From contig JH720349.1 in NCBI GenBank assembly GCA_000231825.2, positions 482,469 through 546,468 of the forward strand: 64,000 bases of DNA. Direction: 5' to 3'. A model generated the notes under the pieces. It did not search any database, was not told where the DNA came from, and saw nothing but the letters and a program-made list of their open reading frames with translations. Source of the stretch: Tetrahymena elliotti 4EA. Lineage: Eukaryota; Ciliophora; Oligohymenophorea; Hymenostomatida; Tetrahymenidae. The stretch's first letter is position 1. Each line of letters begins with the position of its first letter. The position numbers and the translations under genes were made by a program. Of this stretch, positions 1-13,900 are shown one piece after another.

Positions 1-3000
1 GATTTGAAGTATTATTTTATTTGTTTGTTTTTTTCTCAGAAATCTAAGAAATAATTTTGATAATAGTTTAGCTTTTTTGCTCTTGCTCTGATTGAATTAT
101 TTCTTAGTTGATTCTTTTTTATTCGTTTAATAAATCCATTTTTTCAAACTTTGATAAATAATCCTCTTCATTTGAATTTTGATAAGATTAAATTTTTTCA
201 ATTATTTTTTTACTGCTTTATTTCAACAACAATTTTTATTCATCATCTTCATTCTTTCTTAATTATTATTACTCTTGGTTGAATCTAACCACTTTTTGAA
301 TTTTTTATTCAGTTTTTTCTTGATTTTAATTTTAATTCTCATTCTCTGCAGCTAGTTCTTTAATCACTTTATAATGCAATTTTCCTAATTAATGTTGTTT
401 TAATTAATATAATATAATAAAATAAATAAATAAATAAATAATTACCTTCTTCTTTACAGTTCTCTATTTATTAGTATAACTTTGTGAACCCATCTAACAT
501 TTATCTAAATCTTATTCTTAATTAGAGCTAAGCAGCATATTTCAAATCCTCTAGTTAGTAAAATTTTTATACAGCCTATTAAGGATCTTGAAAGTAGAGG
601 GAAGCCAATCTTTTTAATTGACTAGAAACAACACTACTTTATACAAAATATTTAAGCAAGCTAGATTTTTTAATATTTTCTAAAAATTCAGTACAAAGTT
701 TCCTAAGTTTTTCATCTTGTATATCAGAAACAACATCAACTAGTTCTAAATCCTCTATGTAAGAAAGGGACGTTAAACTACTTTTCATCTTTAAATTAGC
801 TTCAGCTATTTCATCTAGATTTATTGATGGTTATGATTTTATAACTGAAGATTTTTAAGAATAATTATCAAGTAAGACGCTTGGATCAAGATGAGTTTTT
901 TCAGTTTTTGGTATAATTTGGTTAGGAGATTTACCTAATATTAAGAGACTAATATCTTTTAGAACCCCATTAATCCTTGAGGAGAATTTATCACTGCATT
1001 TATCTTATAAAGTTTAAGTAATACATATTACTCTCGTGAGATATTCTTTCACACCTAAAAATAGTTATACAAGAAACGATTATATTCTTTTCACTTTAAA
1101 CTCATATTTCTCTAAACTCTAAGATTCTTCTGTTGAAAACATAGTTTGGTTAACAGTTTAATATAATTATTTTTGTTATTATTTCTAGTTTTCATTTGTT
1201 TTGCTAATTATTTCCTATTGGCTTTAGCAAGGAACAATTAATCTTCCTGCGTCCATAGCTACTTCTTAGTCTAACAAATTTTTAATAATACTAAGATTAT
1301 TATCATTATTTTTCTCTTCATTTTCTTCTTTTTTATTTTAATTTTCATCAATAAATTAATTTTTTCTTTTTAATTCATTTAATTAATTCTCAAGGTCTAT
1401 CAGCTCATGAGTTAGACTTATTTTATGCTAAGTCTCTGTTTTAAACATAATTTCATTCATTTCGTTTTCAAGGTCTTTGCTGTTGTATTCCTTAATGATA
1501 CTTTCTGTAATGTTCTCAACATTATACTTTTATTTGTAAAAACAATAAGATATTTTATTAATTGCTTAAATAAAAAATACTTTCTCAAAAAACTAATCAA
1601 TTTAGTTGAGTATTTCTTTACGTCCTAGCTTAGGAGGAGATAAATTTTTTTTATTGCTGTATTACTATAGTTATAATGAATCATCCTAATGCTGATGTGG
1701 TTTAGATGGATGTTTTTAAGGACTAAAGATATTATAAAGAGAATTTGCTCTGCTTTTAGCAAATGGAGAATCACTTCTACTCAACTTTAATTTATTACTT
1801 GGAGACGAAACAGGTATCAGAGAATTTCTTACCTCATACTCTCTTTTACCATATTAATTTTTATTTTTTTCATTATTCTACTTTATGTTATTGTCCCCTT
1901 ATTTTTCATATTCTAATTTTCTTTTGTAAAGTTAATAAATTTAATAAAGAATCCTTTTTGAAAATGAAATTACTTAATTAAAATTTCAAGCACCCATAAT
2001 TGTTATCCTACAATATAAAATTCATTTTCTCTGTTAATCTTATCTTTTTCTTCAATAATTACTTGTTCTAACTATTTTCTCACATCTTCATTTTGAATTT
2101 TTTTTTCCTAATAAAATTCATATATTTAATAAATTAAAATATCTCAAGAATAAACGTACTTCTAACTTAATGAAGTTATGTTAAAACAGATCTTCTTCTA
2201 GCAATATTTCTCTTTTAAGTTCTTTGTGAATTTATTTTTTCTTCTCTAAAAATGCATCACTTACTTGTTGAGCCTAAACCAAATTGTTGTTGGCATCTTA
2301 AACGTTCCTCTTTAATTATTTCTATTTTAATTAAAATAATGATAGTAATTATGTATTTGATTTCTATTTATTTTTTTGAAGGAGTAAGAAAATTACTTTA
2401 TTTTCTCCTGCATGGAATTCTATTCTTTCAACATTTGAATATCTTGACTCTGCAAGTTTTATCATTCTTTTAGTCATATATAGCTTTTCCTTTAGCCTTT
2501 TCTAAAGAAAGAATAAATTTGAGGAAATGTTTGAAAATATTTACATCTTTTTCAATAAGCTCTTGTTTCATCTTTTAAATTTCTTATTATTTTTATTCTT
2601 CTTTAAATATTTCTTCTGAAATGCTTTCATATTTTGATTTAACTTCTTCTAATCTTTAGTTTACAGCGTCATAATTTTTATTCAAACTTACTGAAAAATA
2701 ATCAGGAATACTATTATTTCTTGAAAAAAAAGGATTTTTGCTCTAATAAGAAGTATGAGGCCTTTAAACAGACTAACTTTGCAGAGCTGTTAAGTTAAAA
2801 GTATTTGACCCATTCCAATTGTGTTTAATATTCTTTTTTACTATTAATTTATTATCTTCTACCATTTGTTGATGGATGCGCTTTAATTCTACTAATTATT
2901 AAACTTTCAACTAGTTTTAATGACCAATTTAATTTATCTGCTCAATAAACTAATTTTAAAATATTCAATCTTTAGAATATCCAAATAAACACATATTTAT

Positions 3001-3190
3001 TTACTCCAAATTTCTCTTGATCTCCTTATGTTATTTCTAAAAATTTATTGTTTTCCATTTTTTGAAATTCCTATCTAATATTATTTTTCATCTGCTTAGC
3101 TTGCTCTTCAATCTATCTCTTCCTAGCAACCAAAGGGTCTTCCTTGGCTTCCTTAGCAGAATTGACTGCTTTCTAGAAAAATATTTTCAT
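1..3190 (-). CDS. Coiled-coil protein, partial (3' end beyond window)
   Basis: The gene starts at the ATG at 3190-3188 and stays open, with TAA/TAG as Gln, to base 1, so its stop lies left of the window. Five introns restore the frame: 2950-3004, 2502-2544, 2108-2159, 1777-1832 and 385-445 (43-61 nt, all GT-AG). About 974 residues are visible. The N-terminus begins MKIFFQKAVNSAKEAKED. The rest is dominated by Glu, Lys, Gln and Asn with long heptad-like stretches and no membrane segment or catalytic motif, so it reads as an extended coiled-coil protein, perhaps cytoskeletal; that role is inferred from composition only. Family not recognised. Confidence 0.8.
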
Positions 3191-3314
3191 ATTTTTGTAT
3201 CTAAATTGTAAACAATTAATATTATTTAATCTAATTTTTAAACTTTCAAGCTGATTGATAATAAATGTTACTTTTTTATTAATCAACAATAAATGCTTAT
3301 TTGAATATAATTAC

Positions 3315-3357
3315 TTTGATAATAATGCTATTTGATAATAATACTATTTGATATTTG
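3315..3357. repeat. 16-bp tandem repeat, about 2.5 copies
   Basis: TTTGATAATAATGCTA is followed by TTTGATAATAATACTA and a partial third copy in the 437-bp spacer between two genes on the minus strand. The rest of 3191-3627 is AT-rich with nothing else recognisable. Confidence 0.6.
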
Positions 3358-3627
3358 TTACAATAATTATTAGCATCCAATTATTCGCTAAATATTTTTT
3401 TTTATTTTTCTAAAAATGTTTTAAACTGAAATAAATTCATTTTATGAGAATTAAATAAATTATTTTTACAATCAAAAATTAATTTAATTTGAAGGAATAC
3501 TTTTTATAACAACAACAAAAGTAAATAAATAAATTTATTTAATAAAAAATAGAAATTAAAAAGAAAAAAATATTTGGATAGATTTAGTTTAAAATTTGTT
3601 AAATAAATAAAAATAATTTTATTTCAT

Positions 3628-4440
3628 TCAGCTTTACTCAGGTATTGACTAAACTGGTAATGTGGAAAAAATTTTTTATAGCTTTTGGTTCTTCTTTTTA
3701 TGAAAATTAGTAACTTTTTATGGTACTATTTTTTGGTTATTTAAGATTATATCACTTTTGCTTACTAACTGAAATTAATTACTTGAATCTTCTTAATTTA
3801 CTTGGATTGTATTATATTTATTTTGCTTTTTTTAGCTTAAATTGTAATCATCATCAGGTTAGATAGCCTCTCTTTCAAGCCTATAGCTTGAGTTGAGTTA
3901 TTCTTTCTATTATACCTATATTTATTAACTAGATTGATCGTTTTGAGCATTTTTTTTATGCTATTGCTTGATTACTTATCTTTAATTCTAAAATTAATTT
4001 GATAGAATTCGAGAACTGTCGATGATAGGAGCAGATTTTTAAATAGGCTAATCCTTCATAAATTAAAGCTTATTATCATATGGCTGATGCTATATATCAT
4101 TTATGTCATTTTGATTGTCTTCATGATTTATGTTTTGACTCAAATTATTATTCACATCTCCTTATATTCCAGATTAATCCTATAAACTTTTTAATGCAAG
4201 TGATTAAGAAAGCTAAAAACGCAACAAGTTAGATACGTTAATTGGCCGGATTTGCACAATAACTTGCTTTTATTTCTTATTTTTACGAAGATAACACCTA
4301 ACTGCAATAATAAGGACCAATATAAGGAAGGTAGAAACTAAAAATCCTATAATCAACTTTTAGCACGTGTCGAATTTTTAACAATTTTCAGATTTGTTTG
4401 ATTGAGGAGATTAATCTTGCTGCTATTGTGTTTAAGGCAT
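3628..4440 (-). CDS. Single-pass membrane protein, Gln/Asn-rich tail
   Basis: One exon of 270 codons plus TGA. The start ATG (4440-4438) has an in-frame TGA just upstream. After about 33 polar residues comes one strong membrane segment (residues about 34-52, core LIIGFLVSTFLILVLIIAV), followed by a basic stop-transfer stretch (RCYLRKNKK). This predicts a type I or III topology with a cytoplasmic tail of about 210 residues, rich in Gln, Asn and Ser with no known domain. Most Gln codons are TAA/TAG, so the standard code would hide the gene entirely. Function unknown. Confidence 0.78.
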
Positions 4441-5852
4441 TCAATGTAATATTTGATTAAAAACAAAATAGCTTTGAAAATTTGAAATGTAAATTTTTGA
4501 AGTTAAGAATTTTTTAAGGTCAATTATTTTGCTTATTTTATAAATGTAAATAACAATTATGATTTATCTAAATAAAAATAATATTTTTGCCATTAAATCA
4601 CTTAAACTACTTTTTCTATCTCACTCTGTTACTAAAGGTTTACTCTAAATTGTTTGTTTTTTCTTATATTATAAACTCAAAGCTAATTCATCTCTTCTTT
4701 AAATGTGACTTTAAAAAACAAACAAACTAATGAAATGAACTACCTAAAGATATTTTTCTTTAAATTAAAGATATTTCTTTTCTGACGTGAAAATCGCTAT
4801 TTATTATCAAATAAATATATATGTAATTTTGAGAGACAAAGTTTTTTCTTGTGAAAAATTATTATATCTTTTGTGTTGTGAAGATATCTTTATTTATTAA
4901 TCAAAAATGTTGAGTTCATTCATTTTGTCTATCTAACTATCTATTAATCTAAAAATAAATCAAGCAACAAATAAATAATTGAACAAAAGATATCTTTCAA
5001 TTTATGATATTTTAATCTCATGATTAATTAACAATCTGTTTAGATTTTCAAAATTTTGTTGTTTTTGATTGTTATTGCAATTATTAAAAACTGTTTGATT
5101 TTAATTAAAGTATCTTTTTTAACTTTTTTACAAATGCTCTAACCAGTTTTCACTACGTGTAGGAAATTTAAAAGTTAGACATTAAGCTTTTCATAGTAAT
5201 TCTTCTATGTAATTCTTGAAATATTAAAATAACCTTTCACAATTCATTTTATTTCTTTTGAGACATATTTTTGTTGATAAAAGGTTTCGTCATTTTTAAA
5301 ATCTTTTCTTTAACTCCTAGGAATATTTTAACAGATGAAATGTGATAAAAACAAAGATATTTTTTTGAAATATAATAATTTGGGGGCCATAAATTTAATG
5401 AAAGGAAAATAAGTAAATCAATAATTACCTAAATTAGAATAGCGAGTAAAGAAAAATACTAAAAATATGATTTGTCGATTGACAGATCTGATAATTAGTT
5501 CAAATGGCGATTCGAAATTTAAGAAAAAATCAGGAATTTTGTATACTTTTGAAAAGAAAATAGAAAGACTTTCACCATGGAATTAAATGTTTTTGAAATT
5601 TTAGATGTTTGATAGAAATATTATAGAACACAAGAAGGCAATATCAAGCTAGTAAATCAATTAGGGTGGGTGGGGAAAACTTATTAATTAAATTGAAAGC
5701 ATTTTTTTGCTCTGAATTTTTTGTTTTTTTGTTTGCTTGTTATGAAAAGATGTAGGCATTTTTTGATATAAATACACGTATCTAAGTCAGAAAATATCTT
5801 TTAAAATAATAAATAAAAATTGAAAAAATATCATTAAAAAAAAACCCAAAAA
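4441..5852. other. Intergenic, no gene seen
   Basis: AT-rich spacer between a minus-strand and a plus-strand gene, presumably holding both promoters. A TATAAATA at 5769-5776 lies about 77 nt before the PDI start, but such strings are common by chance here. Confidence 0.5.
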
Positions 5853-8078
5853 ATGAACAAGACTTTGCTTTTGTTAACTATTTTGGCTGTTGGTGCTTTG
5901 GCTTCCACTGCTCCCGCCGTCGAAGAAGGTGTCTACGTCTTAACTGACTCCAACTTCAACGATTTCGTCTCTTCCAAGGCTTTCGTTTTGGTTGAATTCT
6001 ACGCTCCTTGGTGTGGTCACTGCAAGAAGCTCGCTCCCGAATATGCTAAGGCTGCTCAAGCTTTAGCTGGTGAAAACTCCTAAGCTGTTCTTGCTAAGGT
6101 TGATGCCACTGAATAAAAGGACCTCGGTACCAGATTCTCCATTCAAGGTTTCCCCACCTTGAAGTTCTTCATCAACGGTAACCTTGAAAACCCTGTTGAC
6201 TTCAACGGTGGTAGAACTGAAAAGGACATCATCAACTGGATCAAGAAGAGAACCGGTTCCGTTTCTGAAGCTATTAACACTGCTGAAGAATTGGCTGCCT
6301 TCACCCAAAAGAACCAAGTTGCCATCGTTTACTTTGGTAAGCTTTTTTTCAAAATTTAATAAAATAAACAACAAATAAAAGTGTGAATAAATGAATATAT
6401 TGATGGATGATTGGCTGTTTAAACATAATACTTTCAAATGAAATGTCATTCTTTAAAAATTAGCTTTAAATAAATGAATATATACAAATATACATTCTAA
6501 TAGGCTGCAAGAATGCTAATAAATGTAGTGAATTTAAAGCAATATAATAGGATAAGCATACAAATTTCATAATAGAAGTCTTCATCAGTCAAAACATAAA
6601 TTAGCTCACTAAAATTTTCCTTTATTTTACAAGAGAATAATATTAAAATAATAGATGCAAAAGATTGGGAAACTAACATATTGATATTATAAAAAGATTC
6701 TAAACTATCAAGAGCAAATCATTAAAGTTGTTTCATCAAAAATTTTGAAAATAATTTGACTGACATCATAAAAACTCTTTATAATTATAATAAGATATGT
6801 ATGTAATATCAAGAAGTTTAGTAAAACTTGTTAACCTTATCATAGCCAAATAATTATTCATTATTAAATGCAAACAAACAAACAAGCAGATAAACAATAA
6901 TCATTCACTCATTCATAAATCTAAAAACTTCATCACTTTATCAAAAATTGAAAAATTGGAAACTTTAAAAAGATATAAAGATTTACTTATTAATCGATTT
7001 ATTTAAAAATCATAGGTGAAAGTGAAAAGGATGCTAACTACGAAGCCTTCAAGTCCTTGGCTATGTCTTATGATGACCTCGCCTTCGCTCATGTTTTCAA
7101 CGCTGAATTAAGAACTGCTGAAAATGCTGCTGCTAACAACGTCGTCCTCTACAAGCACTTCGATGAAAAGAGAAACGATTTCTCCAGTGCCTTCAACGTT
7201 GCCAACTTAAAGACTTTCGTTGACACTAACTCCTTCCCCATCGTTATGCCCTTCAACGACAGAGCCATCCAAAAGGTCTTCTAATAAGGTAACCCCACCT
7301 TGTTCCTTTTCTCCAACAGCAACGAAGCTTCCCTTGCTGCTGAAAAGGCTTTTGCTACTTCTGCTGAAGAAAACAAAGGTAAGATCGTCTTCTCTATCTC
7401 CAAGCCTGATGATGGTTTCGGTCACTACCAAAAACTCGCTGACTACATCGGTGTTAACACTGCTTAAGTTCCCGCTTTGATGCTCGTTCACTCCAGCCAC
7501 GAAGTCCTTAAGTACAAGTTCACTTCCTCTGAAATCACTCTTGCCACCATCAACTAATTCGTCTCTGAATATCTTGCTGGTAAGCTCCAAACCTACTTGA
7601 AGTCTGAAGATATCCCCGCCACCAATGATGAACCCGTCAAGGTCCTCGTCGGTAAGACCTTCGATGACATCGTCATCAACTCTAACAAGGATGTCTTAGT
7701 TGAATTCTATGCTCCCTGGTGCGGTCACTGCAAGTAACTTGCTCCCATCTACGATTCCGTTGCTAAGAAGCTCTTACACAACACCAACATCGTTATTGCC
7801 AAGATCGATGCTACCGCTAACGAAGTTCCCGGAGTTAACATTAGAGGTTTCCCCACCATCAAGTTCTATCAAAACGGTAAGAAGTCTGCTCCCATCGACT
7901 TCGAAGGTGACAGAACTGAAGAAGGTTTCCTCAAGTACCTCAAGGAAAAGACCACGTAAATAATAATTTTATTTGACTAAAAAACAATTAAAATATTTTA
8001 AAATTTGAGACTTTAAAACTAAATATATCTTTTATAATAAATAGCTTCCCTTGGGTTGAAAAGAACGAAGATCTTTGA
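5853..8078 (+). CDS. Protein disulfide isomerase, ER lumen
   Basis: Exons are 5853-6336, 7016-7955 and 8045-8078 (485 codons plus TGA). PDI makes and reshuffles disulfide bonds in secretory proteins. An N-terminal signal peptide ([18 protein letters not shown]) is followed by a thioredoxin a domain with WCGHC (Cys54/Cys57) and a GFPT cis-proline loop, two redox-inactive middle domains, and an a' domain with a second WCGHC (Cys397/Cys400) and GFPT. This is the classic a-b-b'-a' order and length. The third exon codes only the tail ending KNEDL, a KDEL-type ER-retention signal, so missing it would lose the localisation. Intron 1 is unusually long (679 nt); nothing recognisable lies in it. C-ending codons, GGT and AAG are much commoner than in neighbours, consistent with high expression. 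Confidence 0.96.
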
Positions 8079-8519
8079 TTAATTTGATAATTTTAATAAT
8101 AGATATTAATAGAAATACTAATATCTCACTGTTAATGTATTTTCTTTGTTAACTTAATATTTGTATTTTATTCCAAATATTATCCCTCCCATCATCATCC
8201 ACTCTTTCTCATTTTATATATTTATTCTTTTTATGTATGTGAATAATTTTTTTATTAAAAATTTAACTAAATTCTTTAAAGTATTCTTTGTGACAAAAAA
8301 AATTTATATTTTTTTTAAATTCCCAAAAAAGTTTGAAAACAGAATTTAACAAAAAAATTTTTATTTAAAAAAATAAATTATGATGCTTAAACTAAAGAAA
8401 AAATATGAAAAGCTGATGAAATTATAATAAGAATAGGACCATAAAAATAAAATAAATAAAAAGACAAAAATATTAATTGGATATTAATTAGTTATTAAAA
8501 GATAATAAGGGGAAATAAA

Positions 8520-10292
8520 ATGATCGCCTATAAAAGCATTATCTAACAGTTTCAAAATCTTCCTGAATAAGATTTGGAGAAGATTAAAAATCTAATGCTA
8601 TCTCGTTAAGTTATTAAGGATAAATTACATGATATGAAAAATTAAGTTAAGATTGTAGCGCTATACCTAACAAGTTTAAGATTATGTGATTTTGAGTAAA
8701 TAGAGTAATTGTAGAAAGAAGGGATAATAGATTTTTAAGACTTTAAAAATTTAGAAACTTTAAGTATTGTAAGTTATAAAAATGAATAGAATACTGATAA
8801 TGAATTCTTAAATTCTAATCTAAAAGAGATATTAAAGTTAAAGAATTTAAAAAATTTATATTTACATTTTTCTAACTAATAAATGGAACATTATATAACT
8901 GAAGAAATATGTAAGTTTGTTCCTTTCTTCCAATAGCTAAACTCTCTTAGATTAGAGTTTGGATATAATGATATAAGAGATTTAGGATGTGAAAATATCA
9001 CAAAAACTATTTCATAACTTAAAAATCTCAAAATTTTATAGCTTGGTCTTGAGAAAAATAATCTAGGTAGCTATAGCTTTGAAAATCTAATTAATATGAT
9101 ATCTGAATTAGATCATTTAGAATAATTTTAATTGGAGTTTTGGAGTAATTATTAAGAAGCTGAAGCTTATGAAAATATTAAAAGTACACTTAAAGGAAAA
9201 CCAATATGTAAAAGTTTGAAGGTACTTAGATTGAGTTTAGAGGGTAGAATATTTGATGGAGAATTATTTGTTAACTTCTTTGAGGGATTAAGTTAGTTTA
9301 TATGCTTAGAAACTGTACATTTGCAATTAGAAGTGTCTTCAATAGATAGAAAGTTAGCATAGGGTTATAATAAATTTATTTTAACTAACAAAAATAGTTT
9401 GATCACTTTAATTTCTGAGTTCACAATTAAGCCTGAGTATTACAATTAATAAAATTTTTAACTTGAAATGTTTGAAAATTTAGATTAAATCAAAAATCTA
9501 ACAAATTTATTTTTTAATCTTCGCTCTGAATAAAGCCAGAAATATAATTCAATCCAATTATTTGATCTATTTTCTAAGTGCTAAAACCTTTCAAAATTAG
9601 GAATAGTGATCACACAATATGAATTATAGTAATATAATTTAGAAAATAAAGTTAAATATTTTAAATCATTAATAAACTTAAACTCGGTATTAGACTTTTT
9701 CTATTCAGATTTAAATTTAAATTATGATTAATAAGAGAAATGGCATTCTTATTATTTTTAACAAAATTGGAAACTCCAACACTTTTTAGATCCTTATCTT
9801 ATAGAACTTGTTTTAGATTAACATAAGCAAAGTAAAAATATAAAGAAAAAAATGTAATAATTATTAGAAGAAGAGGATTTTAATGATTATGAAAGTGATG
9901 ATTCAGATTCATATTTAGATTCCGATAGCGATTATTCATCAAATTTTTCTGATAGAAATGAAGATTCAAATAATAAGGAAATTACTTCAGATTAAATAAA
10001 CTAATCATAGGAAGAAAGAAGACAATCAATTCAAATTGAATGTAAATAGCCATAGATTCTTTCTTAAGAAAAAAATGGATATGAAGAATATGAAAAAAAA
10101 TTTGATGAATTCAAAGTTTTATGGAATTCTGAAAGTATTGAATTGCAATTATATTTAATAACTATGAGGCAATTTAGGTTTAAAAATTCTGAATTATTAA
10201 GAGCCTTAGCATACTAAAAATAAATTTAACAAAATAGCGAATACTCCTAAACCTTTTAAATTATGAGAAATTTTTGGGATTTATATTTTTGA
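8520..10292 (+). CDS. Leucine-rich-repeat-like protein with acidic tail
   Basis: One exon of 590 codons plus TGA, starting MIAYKSIIQQFQNLPEQ. Residues about 60-420 carry irregular repeats of the form L-x-x-L-x-L-x(2)-N/S (for example LKNLKNLYLHFSN and LKNLKILQLGLEKNN), like the ribonuclease-inhibitor-type LRRs abundant in ciliates. An acidic Asp/Ser/Glu-rich linker follows at about 450-490 (DSDSYLDSDSDYSS), then a charged C-terminus. There is no signal peptide, membrane segment or kinase motif, so it is probably a cytosolic protein-interaction scaffold. It is convergent with the K+ channel gene to its right. Confidence 0.8.
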
Positions 10293-10942
10293 AAAAAAAA
10301 TACCTGATAAAATAAAAATAATAATTCATTTATTCTTTTTAAAATTCATTTATTGCATGTAAATCTATTTGTTTTAATTAAACACTTTTAAAACTTTAAA
10401 AGATAAAAAAATAACAATTATATAATATCTTCAATATTATTCACTTTGGCTATCTCAAAAGGTCATGTTTTAAATTTATGATTCGCTTAATCAACCATAT
10501 ATATGATACTAATGCTAATCAATATATTAATTAAGTTAAAAGTTTGAATAATTCTACTTAAAGCGACTATTCTCCTTACTTAAATTAATATTATTAACAA
10601 CTGGGTATTCATTATTTTAATGATGATCATTTATTAAATTATTTTAAGAAGCATCCCCTGTTTTTACTAAATAAATTATATTTTAAAAATACCTATAATT
10701 TTAACTCTTTCATAAAAAGTCATCCTAAATTTTATTTTTTGGGTAATGTTTTTTGATAAAGCTACAATTAAAAATTTGAATGTGTCTAAAAACAAAATTA
10801 TTTTTATTTATTGTAGTTGAAAGTAAAGTTTATTGCAATTGAATATATGAAGAATTGATGATTTAATATAAAATACCTAGAAAATATATTAAATAAATAG
10901 TGGAAAAGTTTACTGTTTGTTTAAATATTGATTGAATTATTA
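10293..10942. other. Convergent intergenic spacer
   Basis: AT-rich region between the 3' ends of the LRR-like gene (+) and the K+ channel gene (-). No coding frame or repeat of note. Confidence 0.5.
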
Positions 10943-13900
10943 TCATTTGAAATCTTTACTCATAAACATAGAAGTTTTATGTTTGAAATTTTATTGTTTT
11001 TATTTTATTTTTTTTTGTTTAATGTACTTAACTTACTTTTTCTTAAACAATTTCAGTATGTGAGTTAAGTTATTGTGTGGGAAGTAGTAAGCATATTACT
11101 TCATTTTATCAAAAGCTAAAATCATATAAAAATCATTTTTGTTTAATTATATATTTGGTGAATTTTGTAAGTTTTGTTGTAAATGAGAATAAATATTTTG
11201 ACTTGATTTTTTCTTTTTTGTCTAAGAGGCGATCCCAGACTTAGTATTTGTTTTATTTGTTTCTTCCCTAAAGCTTAATTCATTAAGTGTAGCTTACTAT
11301 GTAGGTTAGAGAATTTTTTAGTATTATGTTCCTAAAATAGTATCAACCCTTCCTAAAGAAAATTAATTTTAGCTCCTATGATTTTAATTAGAATTCATAT
11401 TACTGTTATTTGTTAAAAATGTACTAGAGCTAATATAGTTGTTATGGTTGCTGATTGTGTTATTATTTAAGTTATTATTGTTGCTGCTGCTATTGTTGTT
11501 GTTGTTGTTGTTGTTGTTTTGTAGATTATTATTTTGTGTTACACTGTTTATGAGATTATAACCAGAGTTCTATTCAAAGTTGCTTTGATTTTTTGGAGAT
11601 ATAGGGCTTTTATTATCAAGTTATACATTCTGTATAGAGCTTTGCCTTCCTCTAATAACAGGTATACTCTAGATATAATTAGAGTTTTAGTTAATTGTAT
11701 ATGGCTGCAGTTGAATTGTTTACTGCTTATGTAACCAATTAAAGTTATTCGTTGATTAAATATGTTGTTCTGTTTCAAAATAATCTTCAAATTGATTATT
11801 ATTAGCTGCAGGAGATTGAGCTGAAATTCTTCTATTCAAATAAATAGAATTTGTGTCACTATTATTATAGATTTAGATACTTGTTTCTCTATTATTTCCA
11901 ATTAGATTAGGTATTTCGAGAGCACCAGCATTATTGTTAATTAAACTAGGAGAGTTAATGCTATTAGTGCTCTAAATGAAATGTTATGCATCAAACTAAT
12001 CTTAATTTTTATTTTGTTGAATAGTCAATTAAGGAAATCTCTATTTTTAGATTCTAATGGCTTCTTCCTTTTTTTCATTAAGCAGTTCTTATTCATATTC
12101 TTTTTAAAGCTGCAAAATTATTTATTTTTATATGTACAAACTTTTTTTGGATTTAGCTTTAGTAAAACCTGAAATTTTTGAAGCTTAATTAATTGGAGTA
12201 CCTCCCTCATCTCCAATATTTTCAGTATGATCAATTGACTGATTTATCGACTAATTCAATTCTGTATGAGTTTAGGTTTTTATGTAATTTTTATTCATAA
12301 AGAAGCTTTTTCTTTTTTTATCATCTCGTACATTTCCAAAATTTACTTAATTATACATATAAATATCGTCTTCTTCACCATCAGTTCCTTAAGGTGAACT
12401 TGTGTTATGGAAAGGTGATATTCCATCTTACACAATTCTAGTTACTTAGTAATTGAATTTTTAATTATTCTTTTAAAAGATGTAAGCGAAATTCTAAATC
12501 TCCTAAGAAATGGAAATAGGGTTTACTTTTCTTCTTTTTCTTCTTTCCTATCTAGTTCTCTCCTAAAAAGCATCTTAATGGTTGTATTAATATGTTATTT
12601 TATCAATGTTTGCTTAATATTTCAGTTGGGGACAATCTGCAATTTAATGCGAAAACTGATTGCAGCTTAAGCATTTCATGTCTAGTCCAGTATATTCTTA
12701 ATAAAAGTTAGCTTTGTCCTTTATCTTATGATATTTTTCCTTCAAATAAAAATTTTTAGAAAAAATAAAATTTATTAGAGTTAATTTTACAAATTCATCT
12801 GGGAATTTGGAAATAACATATCTAAAGTCTCCAAAAGTAATATAAGCTAGTGTAACTACATCATGGGTTTTTGCAAAATACTAAGTCTTTTGTTCTGTAA
12901 AAAGTTCTATTTGGCCGAGTGTATCTCCTTTCTTTATTAAAATAATTTAATAAAAATATGTATGTATTAATAAAAACAAAAAAATATACTTTAATGTGCT
13001 AAAGATTAACAAATTCGTCACTTTTCACTTTCCACATTAATGAAATATTTCCTTTAAGCACAAAGTATAGTTTATCTAAATGTTCATTTTAATGATATAA
13101 GAATATTTCTGGCCCAATTTTTATTTCTTTTACATATAGTGCTAACTCATTCACAAAATTTTAACTAAAATTGAGGTGAAATAACTTGTTTTGCATTATA
13201 ACTTTCACGTAAAGTTCTTGCATGACATCATCTTTTAGCGATTATGGTAAACTGCTTATCATTTCATATCCATCACTTGAATTTTTTTGATTTTCTCTAT
13301 CAATATACTCATAGTATTTCTTAACTTGTTGCATTACATATTTTGGAACTCCTCTATCATTCATATGGCGATTTAATTTTTATAGTTTGCTCTTACTTAC
13401 CTTTTTCTCTCTTTGAATTTCTTTCACAAGTTCACCTAAAAAGGATTAATTAACATTATTAAACTTATAAATAAGGATTATAAATTACCAATGTAATTGA
13501 AAGTGTAAGCGTATGTACCACATGCTATAAAAGCAACAAAGATGACAAATACTTTTTCATCTAAATTTATTAAATATTGAAGAGAAAAATGATTTTTGTA
13601 ATAATTTAAGGTATACTTGTATTAATAGGGATGACATCACCATAGCCTATTGTGATCATTGTGATTACACTCCAATATAAAGCAGTTACATAGATACTTG
13701 TGTTTGTAATAGGAGTATTTATATTTACAAAATGTCTATCAATCCAATTATTTTCTCCCAATTATTTGATACTTAAACCAACTGATATAAAAATACAAGA
13801 AATGATGTGGCATGTCACTAGCAAAGTCGCCACTATACGAAATATTTTAGTATAAATGTAGTAATTCTGTTCTTAATCTAATCTAGTGAATATTTATTTA

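Noticed and set aside
1425..2473. Three plus-strand frames of 67-73 codons
   Set aside because: They are complementary to the long coiled-coil gene on the minus strand.
5769..5776. TATAAATA as the PDI promoter TATA box
   Set aside because: The genome is so AT-rich that this string has little evidential weight; not listed as a regulatory feature.
6063..7590. Minus-strand frames opposite the PDI exons
   Set aside because: The plus strand encodes an unmistakable PDI; the reverse frames have no family match.
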